A stretch of 64,000 nt of DNA from assembly GCA_014529385.2 (NCBI GenBank), contig CM043965.1, positions 12,078,412 to 12,142,411 on the forward strand, read 5' to 3'. Position 1 is the first letter of the stretch. The number at the start of each line of letters is the position of its first letter. The translations under genes were made by a program, and so were the position numbers. The notes beneath the pieces are model-generated. The model saw only the letters and a list, made by a program, of their open reading frames with translations, ran no database searches and had not been told where the DNA came from. The DNA is from Adiantum capillus-veneris. Its lineage: Eukaryota; Streptophyta; Polypodiopsida; Polypodiales; Pteridaceae. Shown in pieces: positions 1 to 12,211 of this stretch.

Positions 1-1437
1 CCTTTTTTCATTTTCAGGCCCATCGTAAGATTCTTGGTTGGTTCTTTCCCTGACTCGTGGAGTCATGATTATTTTTCTATCCTGGATGGTAAATTTGCGA
101 TAGTGCGATGGTACATTCATGTTTCCCTTCTCTGACTCCCCTTTACCATCACTATCTTCTTCCGTAGTCCATATCTCACGTGAAGACCATTTCAGTTCTT
201 GGTATCTCTGTTTACGCTCCAGTTTGTTCCACTCTTGGTCTTTTGTTGTTTCCTTTTTTGATTTTTGAGATTTTGTTTCTGTTTTAGCTTTTCATACCTG
301 TTTTATTCCCTCTCGCGTTCTTTCCCTTCGATCTTTTGAGAATCTTCCAGATATTTGATCTTTTACACAATCCTCTACTTTTACAAGCATCAAATAGTGA
401 GTTTTACCTTTTATCCTGGGCATCAGCTTCTCTCTCACTTTGTTTCCTGCTCGTTTCCTCCTATAGCGTTCCTGGCGTCTAGGGTGCTGATTAGCAAAAT
501 CGTAAAACCTGATATTCTCGGTTTCCATTTCACTCTCACTTGAGGTGTCAGAACACTCATTATCTGCATCATCATTTACTTCCAGATGTTCAGAGGAGTT
601 ATAAAACTCTTCTTGTTCTGGTGGTCCTATCGTCTCATCTTCTCCGGGTATAATGCTTACCATGTAGTAGGGTAGCTCATCATAGCCATCCTTATCGCAA
701 AATTTTGTTGTTGGACTATCTGTAATGGTACAGACATCCAATGTTGCTAGTATGTGTTCCCATTCTAGAGGTTCCAAGGCATCTTCAGGGAAAGGTTCCA
801 TAATATACTCCTTGTCCTCAATCTCTCTTTCTAAGATGCATTCCTCCCTTCTTAAGCTTCCACAATGTGAAGCTCCACACATCCATAGCTTTTTTTGTTG
901 CCCTAACCATGCTGGGAGTTCCAATCCTGCTTTTGTAGCTGAATCAAACTCTTCCACAGGTGTTTGGTTCACATCTTTGTAGCTATGGTCTTTCAGGTGT
1001 ATTTTAGTTGTTGTCTCGCCATGTCTGAGGTGTATGTGGTCGTAACCCCAATTTTGGACCATCTTCCATTGTCGCATGAATGGTCTTCCCAAGATGATCT
1101 CATAATTGTTCTTTTTGTCGAAATTCACTATTGCAAATGTATGCTCATACTCAATCCCGCACGAAGTGGCAATCACTTTTTCTAAGAGTCCTAGAGGCTT
1201 CTGCATGAACCCATCTGCCAATTGCAATTTCATTCTGGTAGCTCTTAAAGCTGGTTTTCCCCATTTTTTCCATATTTCCTTGGTGGAGATAGCAACTCCC
1301 GCTCCACTGTCAAGAATAGCTTTGGAAACTACTCCTTGGAATTCTACTGGTAGCGTGATGTTTCCATCTTCTCCCTCACAATACTCTCCAACCTTGTTTA
1401 ATGGTACTGGCGTAGTGTTTAGTTGAGGCCTATCCAA
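1..1437 (-). pseudogene. Gypsy-A retropepsin (aspartic protease) and linker towards reverse transcriptase
   Basis: The reading frame of 381 residues from 1437 to 292 holds the retroviral-type protease: the catalytic triplet D43-S44-G45 followed by A, and the ILGRPF motif near residues 115-120 that closes the fold in Ty3/gypsy proteases. An acidic, then basic, low-complexity linker follows. The frame stops at a TGA at 292-294, but translation past it stays open and coding-like to position 1, rich in K, E and R. The TGA therefore looks like one point mutation in a longer gag-pol polyprotein. The enzyme would cleave the element's own polyprotein inside the virus-like particle. Confidence 0.8.
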
Positions 1438-1497
1438 CTCTCTGATCCCTACCTATAGTAGCCTGAAGGTGGGGTCTTTCACTCCAAATTTCTCTAG

Positions 1498-2800
1498 TCA
1501 TTTACCTATTGTGGTCCACATGTTTGGTCGTAACCTTAGGAGTTCGGATAATGTGATTGTGCATGCCACTAGGGTGGACAATAACTCAATCAATCCTTGT
1601 GAATCCATCACTTTGTTAGAAGAAAGTCTTTGAGATGGGATTGCTCTCACTTTAGACTTGGCTTCATACTCTCCTAGGTAAGAGGGTAAAGTTTTCAGCG
1701 AGTCTGGTTGGCTGTGCCCCGAACTAATTGATCCCTGGTCTCCCCCTTGTGAATGTATCCCAAAGTTCATTTGTGACCTTGCCTCAAACTCCTCAATAGG
1801 AGGTAAGGTCAAATTCTGCTCTTTTCTCATGCTATTCATGTGGTTACTCATCCTGTTAGCCTCGTTGGCCTCACGGATTTTCTTCCACAGATAGTTTAGA
1901 CCGTTACAGTCCTAACCCATTTCTGTCAATGTTTTAGGCTAGAACCCGTCCCTTGCCTCATCTGTTGTATTTGGCACTATGATAGGTTCTCCTCTGGACT
2001 CATAGGCATTAGTGAGTATTTCCTTTGTTTCTACTTGTTCCTCTAAAGTTGGTTGGATAGGGGTTGGAGCTGGTGCTTCATGCCAATTTGCAGGTTTATC
2101 CAGCGGGTCTTCCATCAATGATTGAGCTGTTTCAATCATCTTTTTACACTTTTCCAACCTTTGTTTTTCTATTTCTTTATGGATAAGTCATCCAACTTTG
2201 CTCCTGGGTTTGGTTCTTTTTGAGTCTGGCTTCATAAGCTTTTAGAAGCGCATCCAACTGCTCATTTACCTTGTCTGCCAGTACAGATCCTCCTGATCTT
2301 GCACTTTTGGGCTCTGCTATTTCCTTGGGTGCTATGGTTGGCGTGGTGTGTGAGCTTAAGCTAGCTAGATCCTCTAACCGCTCTAATCTATCCTTTGTAT
2401 GTTTTAACTCCTCGGATAGGGCTGTTTGCTCTCGTTCTTTCCTAGCTTTCATACGCGCCTTTCTAGCTTTCCAAGTGCTTCTCTGATTTTTCATTTATAA
2501 ACTTTGGGCATCAGTTTTTGGCTCTTCCATTATGGGTTCATTTGTCATTCTTTGAGCTTGGGCTCGTGTCACCGCCTGAATAGGTATGATTGTTTCATTT
2601 TCTGACCCTCCACTGGAAGGTACTGTTTCTAGCATGTTCAAGGTGGTTTTTTCTCATTTGCTCGGGTTTTTAGGGCAATCAAGAATCAAAAGAGTAACTC
2701 CACACTCGGTGCAATATGCGTTGAATCTAATGATTTCATCATGAGGACAGTCTCTTAGCCAATGGTCTCCACGACACTTGTAGCAGGGTCCCTTCGGTTG
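1498..2800 (-). pseudogene. Gypsy-A gag C-terminal region with zinc knuckle
   Basis: Three open stretches (1498-1851, 1939-2157, 2177-2494) in different frames encode K/E/Q-rich low-complexity peptide, typical of the linker between nucleocapsid and protease in plant gypsy elements. Upstream, at 2747-2785, lies a nucleocapsid zinc knuckle with spacing C-x2-C-x3-H-x4-C, one residue shorter between the second Cys and the His than the usual CCHC box. This knuckle would bind RNA during packaging. Stops between the pieces show decay. The gag assignment rests on position and the knuckle; the linker pieces are not recognisable on their own. Confidence 0.6.
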
Positions 2801-2881
2801 TTGAGGTGCTCCTTGAGCTCCCCTTTGTTGGTATGCATGTCTCTATCCGCTCATGCCTCCGTTGGCTATGAACAACAATGT

Positions 2882-3924
2882 TCATTCATCTAAGCTATAT
2901 CTTTCCTTTCCTGCTACATGTGCAGTTGTTGGTGGTCCTGTACTTCTTATCATGCTCCATGGTTCTGGTGTCGAGGGTTCTTCCGGTGGATAATAGGCAG
3001 TGTTTGCCGCATATCCATTGGGATCTTCATAATATACATGCATAGGCAGAAAATCCTTTTCCTCTGATTCGGTTACGATTGGTGTGTATCTTATACCAAC
3101 TGGTCGTAATATTGGTAGGAATGGTTGTTGCCCCAACACCGGTTGTGGTCTTTCTACACCTACAGGTCCTAGTAGGTTGCCTGCTTGATACCTACGCATC
3201 GGTGGAACTTGAGGAGAAGCTACCTGAGCTTGGGGAGCGTAAGGTCTCTCTCTCACATATCCTTTGTTATAATAACATTCCTCTGTCCCATGGTTTGTCC
3301 ATTTTTGTTCAATAGCACAGCACTTGGGCTGTTTAGCCTGGGGTTTGGCGTACAAGTTAATCTTTTTTAGAACTTCATCTACAAGCAACTCTTGGTTTAC
3401 AACTACTTCTCCTTTCGATGCTGTCTTAGAAGACTTGCTTCCACTTTGTTCTGAAGATGAATCGTCGTCAAGGTCCTTGAACTCCCCCTCTTTGTAGACC
3501 TCACAATTGTCCACAAGGTAAAGAGCCTCCTTGGTCAACTCATTCAACGTCGTGCTCCTCTTCATATGTAAGTCTTTCTGGAGATCCGCATTCCTTAGTC
3601 CTTGGATGAATATAAGAATAAGTCTGGACTGAGTTGGCAGTTCTTCCACAGGACAGAACTTAACATATCTTTTAGTCTTAGGGGTGCCTTTCGTACAGAT
3701 TCCCCATCTTTCTTTTTGAATTTATGGATTTGTGAGACGGTATTATGAGCTATGCCCCTTTGTGAGAATTCCTCGATAAATTCATCAAACACTTCCTCCA
3801 TAGACTCAAAGTCTCTACACTCTACAGAGTCAAACCAAGTAGCAGCGTCATCCTCTAGGGTTAGTCCAAACCCTGCAAATTTGGTAGGGAAGTCTAACAC
3901 CTCTTCAGCTCTAATTACACACAC
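2882..3924 (-). pseudogene. Gypsy-A gag capsid-like domain, frameshifted
   Basis: Two overlapping minus-strand frames (3924-3595 and 3649-2882) together give a retrotransposon gag core. It has an AATWFDS-like segment, then a region rich in E and F (MEEVFDEFIEEFSQ), then helical segments ending in GLRNADLQKDL, an arrangement usual in plant Ty3/gypsy capsids. The frame changes between about 3600 and 3649, so at least one indel is present. The product would form the capsid of the virus-like particle. The C-terminal part (about 2882-3400) is proline-rich and low complexity. Confidence 0.75.
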
Positions 3925-3984
3925 AAAGGCTGCTACATGATCTCTTGGATCTCTGTTTCCTGTGTATTTCTTGTTTACCCATTC

Positions 3985-5047
3985 TTACACTTGAGAAGGT
4001 CTAATTCTACGATGGTCTACAAACCTCATCATTGGATCTCCACCTCCTAATCGATATACCTCCTCAGATCTTTTGTAGTAAGCTGGTTCCTCTCCCAATG
4101 GTGCTCCTAAGCCATAATTTCTAATAGTTCTCGCTAGAGATGGTTCATCTCTTCGAACTCCTTCTATGGGTGGTCCTCCAGTCTCTGTTGACCCTTGAGT
4201 CTTTGGCTTACTCTCTCCTTGATACCTTGAATAGAGTGGTGGTTCTTGCAAATCCCTTAGCCCTCGTGTGGCTTGATAACCATCTCGGTTTCGGTCTTGT
4301 TCCAATGTTGCACTCTGTTGAATCCATGCCTGCAATGATGGCTAAGTTGGTGGTTGGTTTTGATTGTTGAACGTCTACGGTCGGGTAGAATGTGAGGTGG
4401 CATCATAATCTTCTGAAAAGGGATTCATCGACTTGCTAGGGGTGTAGGTGGCTCTTGGCACGTCGTATGGGACGTATGTTGATGCTCCTGGAACTGTCGC
4501 CTTTTCTACCTCTTCTAGGATAATACGTTGGTATTCTTGCCCGTATCTATCAACAAAAACTATACCCTTCCCCATAGCAGTTTCATAAGAGAATAAGTAA
4601 ATAACCTTGTCTTTGCTTAATTCGTTTAAGTATGGTTCTTTGCTGTGAAAGTAAGCGACTATACCCTCACTCTCATGCTTGTAGATTCCCACGTTCTCAT
4701 CATAAGTTGGAACCCTAGTTGTTTTCTTATCATGCATAAAAATATCTCTGGGCCCATCAATGTTTGGTGGCGGTTCTTGAGCTTTTGAAACCATTTTCCT
4801 TTCACCACATTATCTCCATATCTGTTGTAATCTTCAGGGTTACTGACTATCAGATAGTGGCTCTCCTTTTCGTCTCGGAATCTATCTCCATCATCATAGA
4901 CTCGAATTATCTCCAATCTCTGAGCCGGACTCTCTTCGATACAAATGCACTTGCGTCCTCGATAGTCAGAATAGACTAGGGCTCCCCTCGAGTTTGTTCC
5001 CTCTAAGAAGATCACAATGATCTTGGAATCATTCAAAGGATTTAGGG
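3985..5047 (-). pseudogene. Gypsy-A gag N-terminal half, interrupted on the right by copia-A
   Basis: Minus-strand open stretches 4335-3985, 4794-4375 and 5047-4659 lie upstream of the capsid-like domain and shift frame between each other. They carry charged, Y- and D-rich sequence with no domain I recognise. The stretch starting at the copia-A junction continues in frame with the gag start at 10968-10725 once copia-A and one target-site copy are removed. That is the main evidence that the two pieces were one gene. Confidence 0.6.
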
Positions 5048-5052
5048 AGGGG

Positions 5053-5842
5053 TGTTTGTATACTTGCAATGCCCACCTCTCTAAGTTTTTCCACCACAAT
5101 ATATGCTGCACAATTTGTAAGGCCCCCATATGAGGAGAAGCCAATGGTGCACATATATTTGGTGGATTCCAGCTATGCACGTTGATGAGATCTCTATTTG
5201 TGATTGTGGGTGGTACGGAGCAAATTCAAGGGAAACTTTGGGGGCCGGAATATTCCTTTTTGCTGGAATATATCCCTTTGCCAGAATATTCCTTTTTGCC
5301 GGAATATCTAGGCCGAACGACGGCCGAAAGACAATCGGAAAATGGCCGTCCGGTGGCCGGTGGCCGGTGGTCCATGGTCTTTGGTCGGTGGTCGGCGGCT
5401 GGTGGTCTTTGGCCGGTGGCCGCATTTCCTTGGCCGGTGGACGATTTCTAGGAGGACTTGTCTACTCAAAAGCAGCTACGCATGGGCGCATGGGAGAGTC
5501 CTACTTGAACTTGGCTATCTAAGGGCAGCTGCACATGGGGGTTTAGAGGCTCCCTTACAACTATATAAGGAGGCCTTTTCATGAGTATTTTGGTAGAATG
5601 GTGTGCACACTTGATGCACATAGCACATCCTTGTGTAAGGATTATTAGTCCCTTGTATTCACTTGCTCTAGTTGTTTAAATCGCCATCTAAGCTCTACCT
5701 TGAGAGCGCATGGGTGGATGACACCATCAATTTGTATAGTGTGCTAATCAAAAGTTTTTGATTTGCCACTAATCTACTTTGCATCGTGTCTCTCTCTACT
5801 CTCCTTGCTACTAGATCCTTATTTTATTCCGCATTTCTTACA
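5053..5842 (+). repeat. Copia-A 5' LTR
   Basis: 790-bp direct repeat of 9962-10724, starting TGTTTGTATACTTGCAATGC and ending TTCTTACA. It contains GGAATATTCC-type short palindromes, a G/C-rich stretch of GGTGGCCGGT-like repeats and a TATA box (TATATAA, 5562-5568) followed by AAGGAGGC. The left copy is longer than the right, mainly in the GGAATATTCC and GGTGGCCGGT regions. Confidence 0.9.
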
Positions 5843-5854
5843 TGGTATCAGAGC
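5843..5854 (+). promoter_or_regulatory. Copia-A primer-binding site
   Basis: TGGTATCAGAGC directly after the 5' LTR, complementary to the 3' end of initiator methionine tRNA, the usual primer of plant copia elements. Confidence 0.92.
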
Positions 5855-5913
5855 TATAGGTGCTCGTAGCTAAGAAAGTACGACAAGTACTTGTATTACT
5901 TTGCAAAATCAAT

Positions 5914-6589
5914 TATGTCGGCATCTTCAAGTGTCGTTGTCGGTGCTACTGCACTTCGCATTCGTCCACCAGCATTCACCGAAGGAAAGCTTGACGGCAC
6001 CAACTACACATTGTGGAAATTCAAAATTTCTACAATTCTAGATTCATATGAATTGTTGGTAATGGTGTTGGGGTCAAATGGTGCAGACCCAGAGCCCACT
6101 GCAACAAATGATCCAGAAAATCCAAGCGTTGTAATTCCCCCGGATGCTACTCTTCTACGTGCTTGGAAAAGAAGGAATGAAGAATTATGCTCCATTGTCA
6201 TGTGTGTAAGTGATTGTGTCCTCACTCTGATTCAGCATACCACTAAAGCACATGAATCTTGGAACATATTGGCTCGCCAATATGAGGCACACAATCACAC
6301 CACAATTCAAAATCTGGAAAATCAACTTGATGCTGAGAAACTTGTTGATGGAGAGAAAGTGGAGGCCTTCATCAAGTGGATTAAGGACCTCCAAGATCAA
6401 TTAGCTGCCGTTGGTGTGGCTATTTCTCCAGAAGAATTATCTCGGCGCTGCATTCGCATACTTCCTGCGAGATATGATGGTCTCGTTACAGCACTCAACA
6501 CTCAGGTTTGTCCAACCCCTCTAATGTTTGAAGAACTAAGTGCAATGTTGCTTGAAGAGGAGCTACGACTCAGAACCAGGGATGGTTGA
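5914..6589 (+). pseudogene. Copia-A gag (UBN2-type)
   Basis: The frame opens at 5891; the ATG at 5914 (MSASSS) fits better because the residues before it look like untranslated leader. The N-terminus has the copia gag signature (F-x-G-x-NY-x-LW-x-F) around residues 25-45, then the helical UBN2 region. A TGA at 6587-6589 ends the frame, but the same frame continues into a nucleocapsid knuckle and protease, so this is a point mutation in a gag-pol polyprotein. The product packages element RNA in cytoplasmic particles. Confidence 0.85.
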
Positions 6590-8305
6590 GGTGATGTTGC
6601 CTTCACAACCAATGCAAAAGGCAAGGGGACTATGTCAAATGCTTCTAAGAAGAATACCAAGAAGAGGAAATTTTTGGGTAGCTATTTTTATTGTGACAAG
6701 AAGGGTCATGCTGTTAAAGACTGTAGAAAGAAGAAAGCAGATGAGAAGAATGGCACCATGAAAGCTTCTTGGAAGGAAAGATAATCCACCAACAATGCTG
6801 AAACAGACCTTGAACTATGGGTTGTCATAGAAGAGGTATGCTCATCAACACAAACTCCGCTTGTTGATGGTTCTTGGATTCTAGATAGTGGTGCATCCCG
6901 ACATATGACTAGTAAGAAAGACTCGTATAGTTCTTGGAAGCCTCTACAAGAACCCGTAAGTGTAATTGTTGGAAATAATGCCAAATGTCCAACCGAAGGG
7001 TCTGGGACAATTTCTTTTTTAGCAGCTATAGGTGAAACTAAAGAGCTCTCTAATGTGTTGTACGTGCCTCAAATCAAGAAGAATTTGTTGTCCATTGCTG
7101 CAATCACTGATCGTGATCTTGGTGTCCGTTTCAAGAAAAATGGAGCAGAAATCTTGGATTCTAAAGGCAACACAGTGGGAAAGGGTGTAAGGCGCAACAA
7201 CCTCTACGAACTTTCTGCACTTACGGTTACTACAGAAAAAGGTACAACTCAATTATGGAATGAGAGATTTGGTCACTTAAGCATTGTTGTGCTAAAAGAG
7301 ATGCAAAAATCTGGGATGGTAGCACACTTTCCTCAAATCTCAGAGATGAATGAAGTTTGTGAAGCTTGCATGATGGGCAAGCAACAAAGAAAGGCATTTC
7401 CACAAGAGAGTAGTAATCGAGCTCAATCTCCTCTAGAGTTGGTACACGTAGATCTCTGTGGAAAAATGTCTACATCCGCTTTAGGTGGATCTTTCAACTT
7501 TTTGCTGTTAGTCGACGACTTTACTAGAAAGATGTGGGTGTATTTCATTCGTGAGAAGTCTGAAGCTTTTGGAAATTTTAAAATGTGGCAAAAGCTTATA
7601 GAAAATGAAATAGGAAAGAAGGTGAAGAAGCTTCGCACAGATCGAGGAGGAGAATTCATCTCAAATGAATTCAACAATTACTGCAATGAGCATGGCATAA
7701 AACGACACCTTACTACAGCTTACACACCACAACAAAATGGCGTTGTGGAACATCGCAATCGGACGGTGGTAGAAATGGCAAGGTGTATGCTCAAAGCCAA
7801 GGGTATGCCAGATTCCTTTTGGGCTGAAGCAGTAAGTACAGCAGTGTACATTCTCAATCGAAGCTACACAAAGGCTTTGAAAATGAAAACGCCTCCAGAA
7901 GCATATTCTGGTAAGAAACCTTCAGTCTTGCATTTCAAAACATTTGGGTGTTTTTGTTATGCTCATATTCCTGATTCTCAAAGAACAAAGCTAGAAGCCA
8001 AAAGCAAGAAGTGCGTATTTCTTGGATATAGTGAAGAGTCTAAGGCTTATAGACTCTATGATCCAGAGGCAAAGAAAATACTCACAAGTCGGGATGTGGT
8101 ATTTGAAGAAGGGCCACATACGGTGGAGAAACCAAGTTCGTCCACTTTATCATCAAATGAAGAAATAACTCACCATGTGCCAGACCAAAGTCATGTGAAA
8201 AATCAAGAGGAGGAGTTGTCTGATGATGACTCAAATAAATCTAGCCAACCTGTTTGCAGCATCACAGGAAAAGCCACTACCAAAGTGGGCTCAACAACGT
8301 TTTGA
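6590..8305 (+). pseudogene. Copia-A nucleocapsid knuckle, protease and integrase
   Basis: Same frame as gag. A zinc knuckle lies near 6686-6724, but its first Cys is replaced by Tyr (YFYC-x4-H-x4-C). A TAA at 6782-6784 follows, then the protease motif WILDSGAS with catalytic Asp at 6884-6886. The frame from there to 8305 holds the GAG-pre-integrase domain, the integrase core (Asp in VDDFTRKMW, Asp in RTDRGGEF, Glu in VVEHRNRT, all present) and the C-terminal GKKP...KTFGC region. A TGA at 8303-8305 ends it before reverse transcriptase. The catalytic triad is intact although the polyprotein is broken by at least three stops. Confidence 0.88.
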
Positions 8306-9883
8306 CGCTCGAAACCCTCAAGTTCACAATCCTCGTGAAGATGAGGGGGGTTTGCGATGGTCAAAGAGAATAGAGGAGCAAAGGTGAGCCTCCGAACACA
8401 TCGTCAACATGGCTCTCATGATAGAAATTGTGGGCTCTGTGAAGGAGAAAACCTCCGTCGAGACGAGGCCATGGCTGATCCAAAATGGAAGGAAGCGATG
8501 CAGTTTGAATACGACAGCATCATAAAGAATGACACTTGGGAAGTAGTGGATCGGCCTCCAAAGAAGAAAGTCATTGGCACAAAATGGGTGTACAAGCTCA
8601 AACATAAAGCTGATGGCTCTTTGCAAAAGTACAAAGCCAGGTTAGTAGCACAAGGATTCTCTCAAGTCGAAGGGTTTGATGTTAGTGACACCTTCGCTCC
8701 CACAGCTCGAATGACAAATATTCATCTTGTGCTTGCTCTTGCTGCTATCTATTTATGGGTTGTTTACCAAATGGATGTCGTGTTTGCATTTTTGAATGGA
8801 ATTCTCAAGGAGGAGGTGTATATTGAGCAACCACCAAGGTTTGAGACACCCCATTAAAAACAAAAGGTTTGCAGATTGAAGAAGGATTTATATGGCTTGA
8901 AATAGTCTCCAAGATCATGGTATGTCAGAATTGATAAGTTTTTAAAAAAACTTGGCTTTAGAAGAAGTGCTTCTAAAGCGAATTTATATGTACTTAGAGA
9001 GAATGGAAAACAAGTCATTATTATCTTGTATGTTGATGACTTGATAATCACAGGTGATCACAAAGAGCTCATCCAACAAACTCGTGAGAGTTTGAGTTCT
9101 GAATTCGAAATGACAGACTTAGGTTTGTTGCATTATTGTTTGGGGATTGAGGTTTGGCAATCCTCAAAAGGCATCTTCATCTCTCAACAAAAGTATGCAA
9201 CAAAGATCCTAAAAGATTTTGGCGTGATAGATTGCAAACCCGTGAGCACTCCAATGGAGGTAAATGCAAAACTCTTCATGGAAGATTATTCTCCCTTAGT
9301 CTACATTAAAAAATACAGAAAACTTGTGGGAAGCTTAATTTTCTTGTGCAACACTAGGCCGGATACTTCTTTTGCAGTAGGTGTTTTAAGCAAGTTTTCC
9401 AAGAGAATCTCATTGGAAGGCAGGTATGCGAGTTCTTAAGTACATCAAAGGTACTTTAAGCCATGGCATTTCCGATGGCATTGGCACAAATACTCTTAGT
9501 GGGTATTGTGACTCTGATTGGGCAGGAGATTGTGACTCTAGAAAGTCAGTTTCTGGATTTTGTTTCTCACTTGGTTCTGGAGTGTTTTCTTGGATCAGCA
9601 AGAAGAAGCCAACCATCGCTCTTTCTTCAACAAAATCAGTTTGGCTAAGGCGAGTCCTCATGGACTTAGGTGTTTCTCTTCATTCAGCAACAACACTTCA
9701 ATGCGACAACCAGAGTTGCATGGCGATTGCCAAGAACCCTGTCTTCCATGCACGCACAAAGAATATTGAGGTTCAGTATCATTATGTTCAAGAGCTAATT
9801 GAGGATGAAATTGTAAAGCTAGAGTATTGTCCTACTGAAGATAATTGTGCAGATATCTTCACCAAAGCTCTAGGGAAAGACTA
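8306..9883 (+). pseudogene. Copia-A reverse transcriptase and RNase H
   Basis: Reverse transcriptase is split over frames 8357-8857 and 9026-9439. The first part has the copia start (W-x2-A-x3-E, then GTKWVYKLK) and the first catalytic Asp in QMDVVFAFLNG. The second has YVDD at 9029-9040. A TAA after 8854 and a TAG near 8902 interrupt it. RNase H follows in 9426-9884, with the DSDWAGD motif and SSTKS near its middle, ending shortly before the polypurine tract. It would make cDNA from element RNA. The changes of frame and stops make it non-functional. Confidence 0.88.
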
Positions 9884-9948
9884 GCTACTTCGACATCTTC
9901 ATCAACTTCGAGTTGGCACACAGCCAACATAGAGCATCTTCAAGTGTT

Positions 9949-9961
9949 CATTGAGGGGGAG
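9949..9961 (+). promoter_or_regulatory. Copia-A polypurine tract
   Basis: TTGAGGGGGAG just upstream of the 3' LTR (TGTTGG at 9962), in the position where plus-strand DNA synthesis is primed. Confidence 0.8.
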
Positions 9962-10724
9962 TGTTGGTATACTTGCAATGCCCACCTCTCTAAGTTTTGC
10001 CACCACAATATATGATGCACAATTTGTAAGGCCCCCATATGAGGAGAAGCCAATGGTGCACATATATATGGTGAATTCCAACTATGCACGCTGATGAGAT
10101 CTCTATTTGTGATCGTGGGTGGTACGAAGCAAATTCAGGGGCAACTTTAGGGGCCTCTGGGACGGAAGCCCCCGATACTTTTTTTCCCTTCACCGGAATA
10201 TTCCTTTTTGCCGGAATATCTTGGCCAGACGACAATCGGAAGACAATCGAAAAATGGTCATCCGGTGGCCGGTGGTCCATGGTCTTTGGTCGGTGGTCGG
10301 CGGCTGGTGGTCTTTGGCCGGTGGCCGATTTCTAGGAGGACTTGTCTACCCAAAAGTGGCTACACATGGGCGCATGGGAGAGTCCTACTTGGACTTGGCT
10401 ATCTAAGGGCAGATGCACATGGGCGTTTAGAGGCTCCCTTACAACTATATAAGGAGGTCTTTTCATGAGTATTTTGGTAGAATGGTGTGCACTTGACGCA
10501 CACAGCACATCCTTGTGTAAGGATTATTAGTCCCTTGTATTCACTTACTCTAGTTGTCTAAATCGCCATCTAAGCTCTACCTTGAGAGCGCATGGGTGGA
10601 TGACGCCATCAATTTGTATAGTGTGCTAATCAAAAGTTTTTGATTTGCCACTAATCTACTTTGCATCGTGTCTCTCTCTACTCTCCTTGCTACTAGATCC
10701 TTATTGTATTCCGCATTTCTTACA
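9962..10724 (+). repeat. Copia-A 3' LTR
   Basis: 763-bp partner of 5053-5842, with a TATA box at 10446-10452 and end TTCTTACA. It has fewer GGAATATTCC and GGTGGCCGGT units than the left copy and scattered substitutions, so the insertion is not recent. Confidence 0.9.
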
Positions 10725-10968
10725 AGGTTCTTCCTCCTGGAATTGGTTCGTCATAGGTGAAACCTCCTAGCTGTTGACTACCCATCATGAAGAAAGATTT
10801 GTCTGACGAAGTATCAGTATCACTACCTTCCTCAATAATTGGTGCTAGTGGATCTAGCCGTGCCTGAGCTATACTCTCCTTGGTGGACACTAAGCTACCT
10901 TGGTCACCTGCCACCTTCTGGTCTCTAAAAATGTATCTTCCTGATCTTAAATTCATCAAACTTATCAA
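10725..10968 (-). pseudogene. Gypsy-A gag start
   Basis: Minus-strand frame from ATG at 10968, with a second ATG four codons on beginning MNLRSGR, a sequence start common in plant Ty3/gypsy gag. Acidic D/S/E-rich sequence follows and the frame runs into copia-A at 10724. After removal of copia-A and one 5-bp target copy, the frame continues at 5047 into the rest of gag. Confidence 0.75.
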
Positions 10969-11379
10969 TGAAATTTATCACAAATCCAACCACTCACCTG
11001 GCAAAGGATCAGTCTCCGCGCAACTTCCTGCTTTGCTGGGCTGAATATACCTGTACACAAGTTTTTAATTTCGGCAATCGAATCAAAGCATTTGACTGAT
11101 AGAGGTTATCTTAGTAATGATTGGTATAATTAGAGAGTTAATCTCAACCACTACTGTATTTTATACACTGCTAATGTTATGGATTAGGTCTGCAAATCTG
11201 GAACTGTACTTCCCTCGGATGTTGGTCAATTTACATGAAAAAGTCTGAATTCAATCTTTGCTCCGTCACATGGACAAACAAGGTCCAAATTCACTTCTGA
11301 AAGAAGTTCTAGAACCCTTGAGCCAAATGGAATCTCACTGTCTAAGCCCAGTCAGATTTTCTCTTCAGTAGGCCCCAAT

Positions 11380-11403
11380 AGACATCCTACGCGTAGGATG
11401 TCT
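11380..11403. repeat. 24-bp perfect palindrome, copy 1
   Basis: Half AGACATCCTACG followed directly by its exact reverse complement; the centre is ACGCGT. No spacer. Confidence 0.95.
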
Positions 11404-11655
11404 CCTGCTTTGTTTTGCCTAGATTTTTGCACTTTGGATTCCCCTTGATGTGCTGAGTCCACAAATGTTTTTACTTTTTGATTTGGACACCTATAAGCTG
11501 GTCAATGGATCAGAAATCTGTTTCGACAACCTGTTGCTGATCTTGATCAGTCTAATCAACTCCAATTTGGACCAAAATTGACTAGGAGGCTTGTCTCAGG
11601 CTATACAACACCTTGCTATGCCCACTGTCAGTATCTGGCTTTAATTTCTTGCTTT

Positions 11656-11679
11656 AGACATCCTACGCGTAGGATGTCT
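11656..11679. repeat. 24-bp perfect palindrome, copy 2
   Basis: Identical to the copy at 11380, in different flanking sequence. Confidence 0.95.
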
Positions 11680-11781
11680 TTTTTCATCAGAATGGCTTCA
11701 AATTCAAAACACAGGCTCCCCTTGAGTTGTTGATCACTTTGGTATGCTCAAAATTAGGTTTGGAGTGTAAAATCACACAGA

Positions 11782-11805
11782 AGACATCCTACGCGTAGGA
11801 TGTCT
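11782..11805. repeat. 24-bp perfect palindrome, copy 3
   Basis: Identical to the copy at 11380; starts 126 bp after copy 2, with recognisably related but diverged flanks. Confidence 0.95.
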
Positions 11806-12211
11806 TTTTGGCCTGTTTGACCCCAGACTTGACCCACAGCTTCCCTTTGATATTAGCAACCCAGTGGTATGCTTAGATTTTGGTTTGGATTTCAAAAGTC
11901 CCCAATTGTAGCTGTTCTTGCCTTTTTCAGTCAAAAGTGCTAAATTCCTCTTTGAACCCAAATGAGATGAAACCCCTCTCAGTCACTCAATACATCATGC
12001 AAGTCATGCTCATGCAGCCATCATATGGTTTTGGTCTTAAAATAATGCTTTGATACAATTTGGCTAGGATGTCTGGCAATTTCAGTCTACCTGGCCTTAT
12101 CTTGTCAAGATATGGTCAAATTTCCACTTTCCAATTGAAAATAGGATAAACCCCACCTTCTGAACACGCTCATCAACTCAAAATCCCAAAATTCCCACCA
12201 GATTAGCCTGT

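Larger units (their letters stand above)
5053..10724 (+). mobile_element. Copia-A: Ty1/copia LTR retrotransposon, full length but decayed
   Basis: A complete Ty1/copia structure: LTRs 5053-5842 and 9962-10724 (TG...CA), a primer-binding site immediately after the left LTR, gag, protease, integrase, reverse transcriptase and RNase H in copia order, and a polypurine tract before the right LTR. Flanks are AGGGG (5048-5052) and AGGTT (10725-10729). Three of five bases match, and the right version gives an in-frame join of gypsy-A gag, so the left copy has probably mutated. Several stop codons in pol show that it is inactive. Confidence 0.92.

Noticed and set aside
5130-5584. Gly/Trp-rich frames in the copia-A LTR (repeated at 10084-10468)
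   Set aside because: Produced by GGTGGCCGGT repeats in the LTR; not conserved between the two LTR copies.
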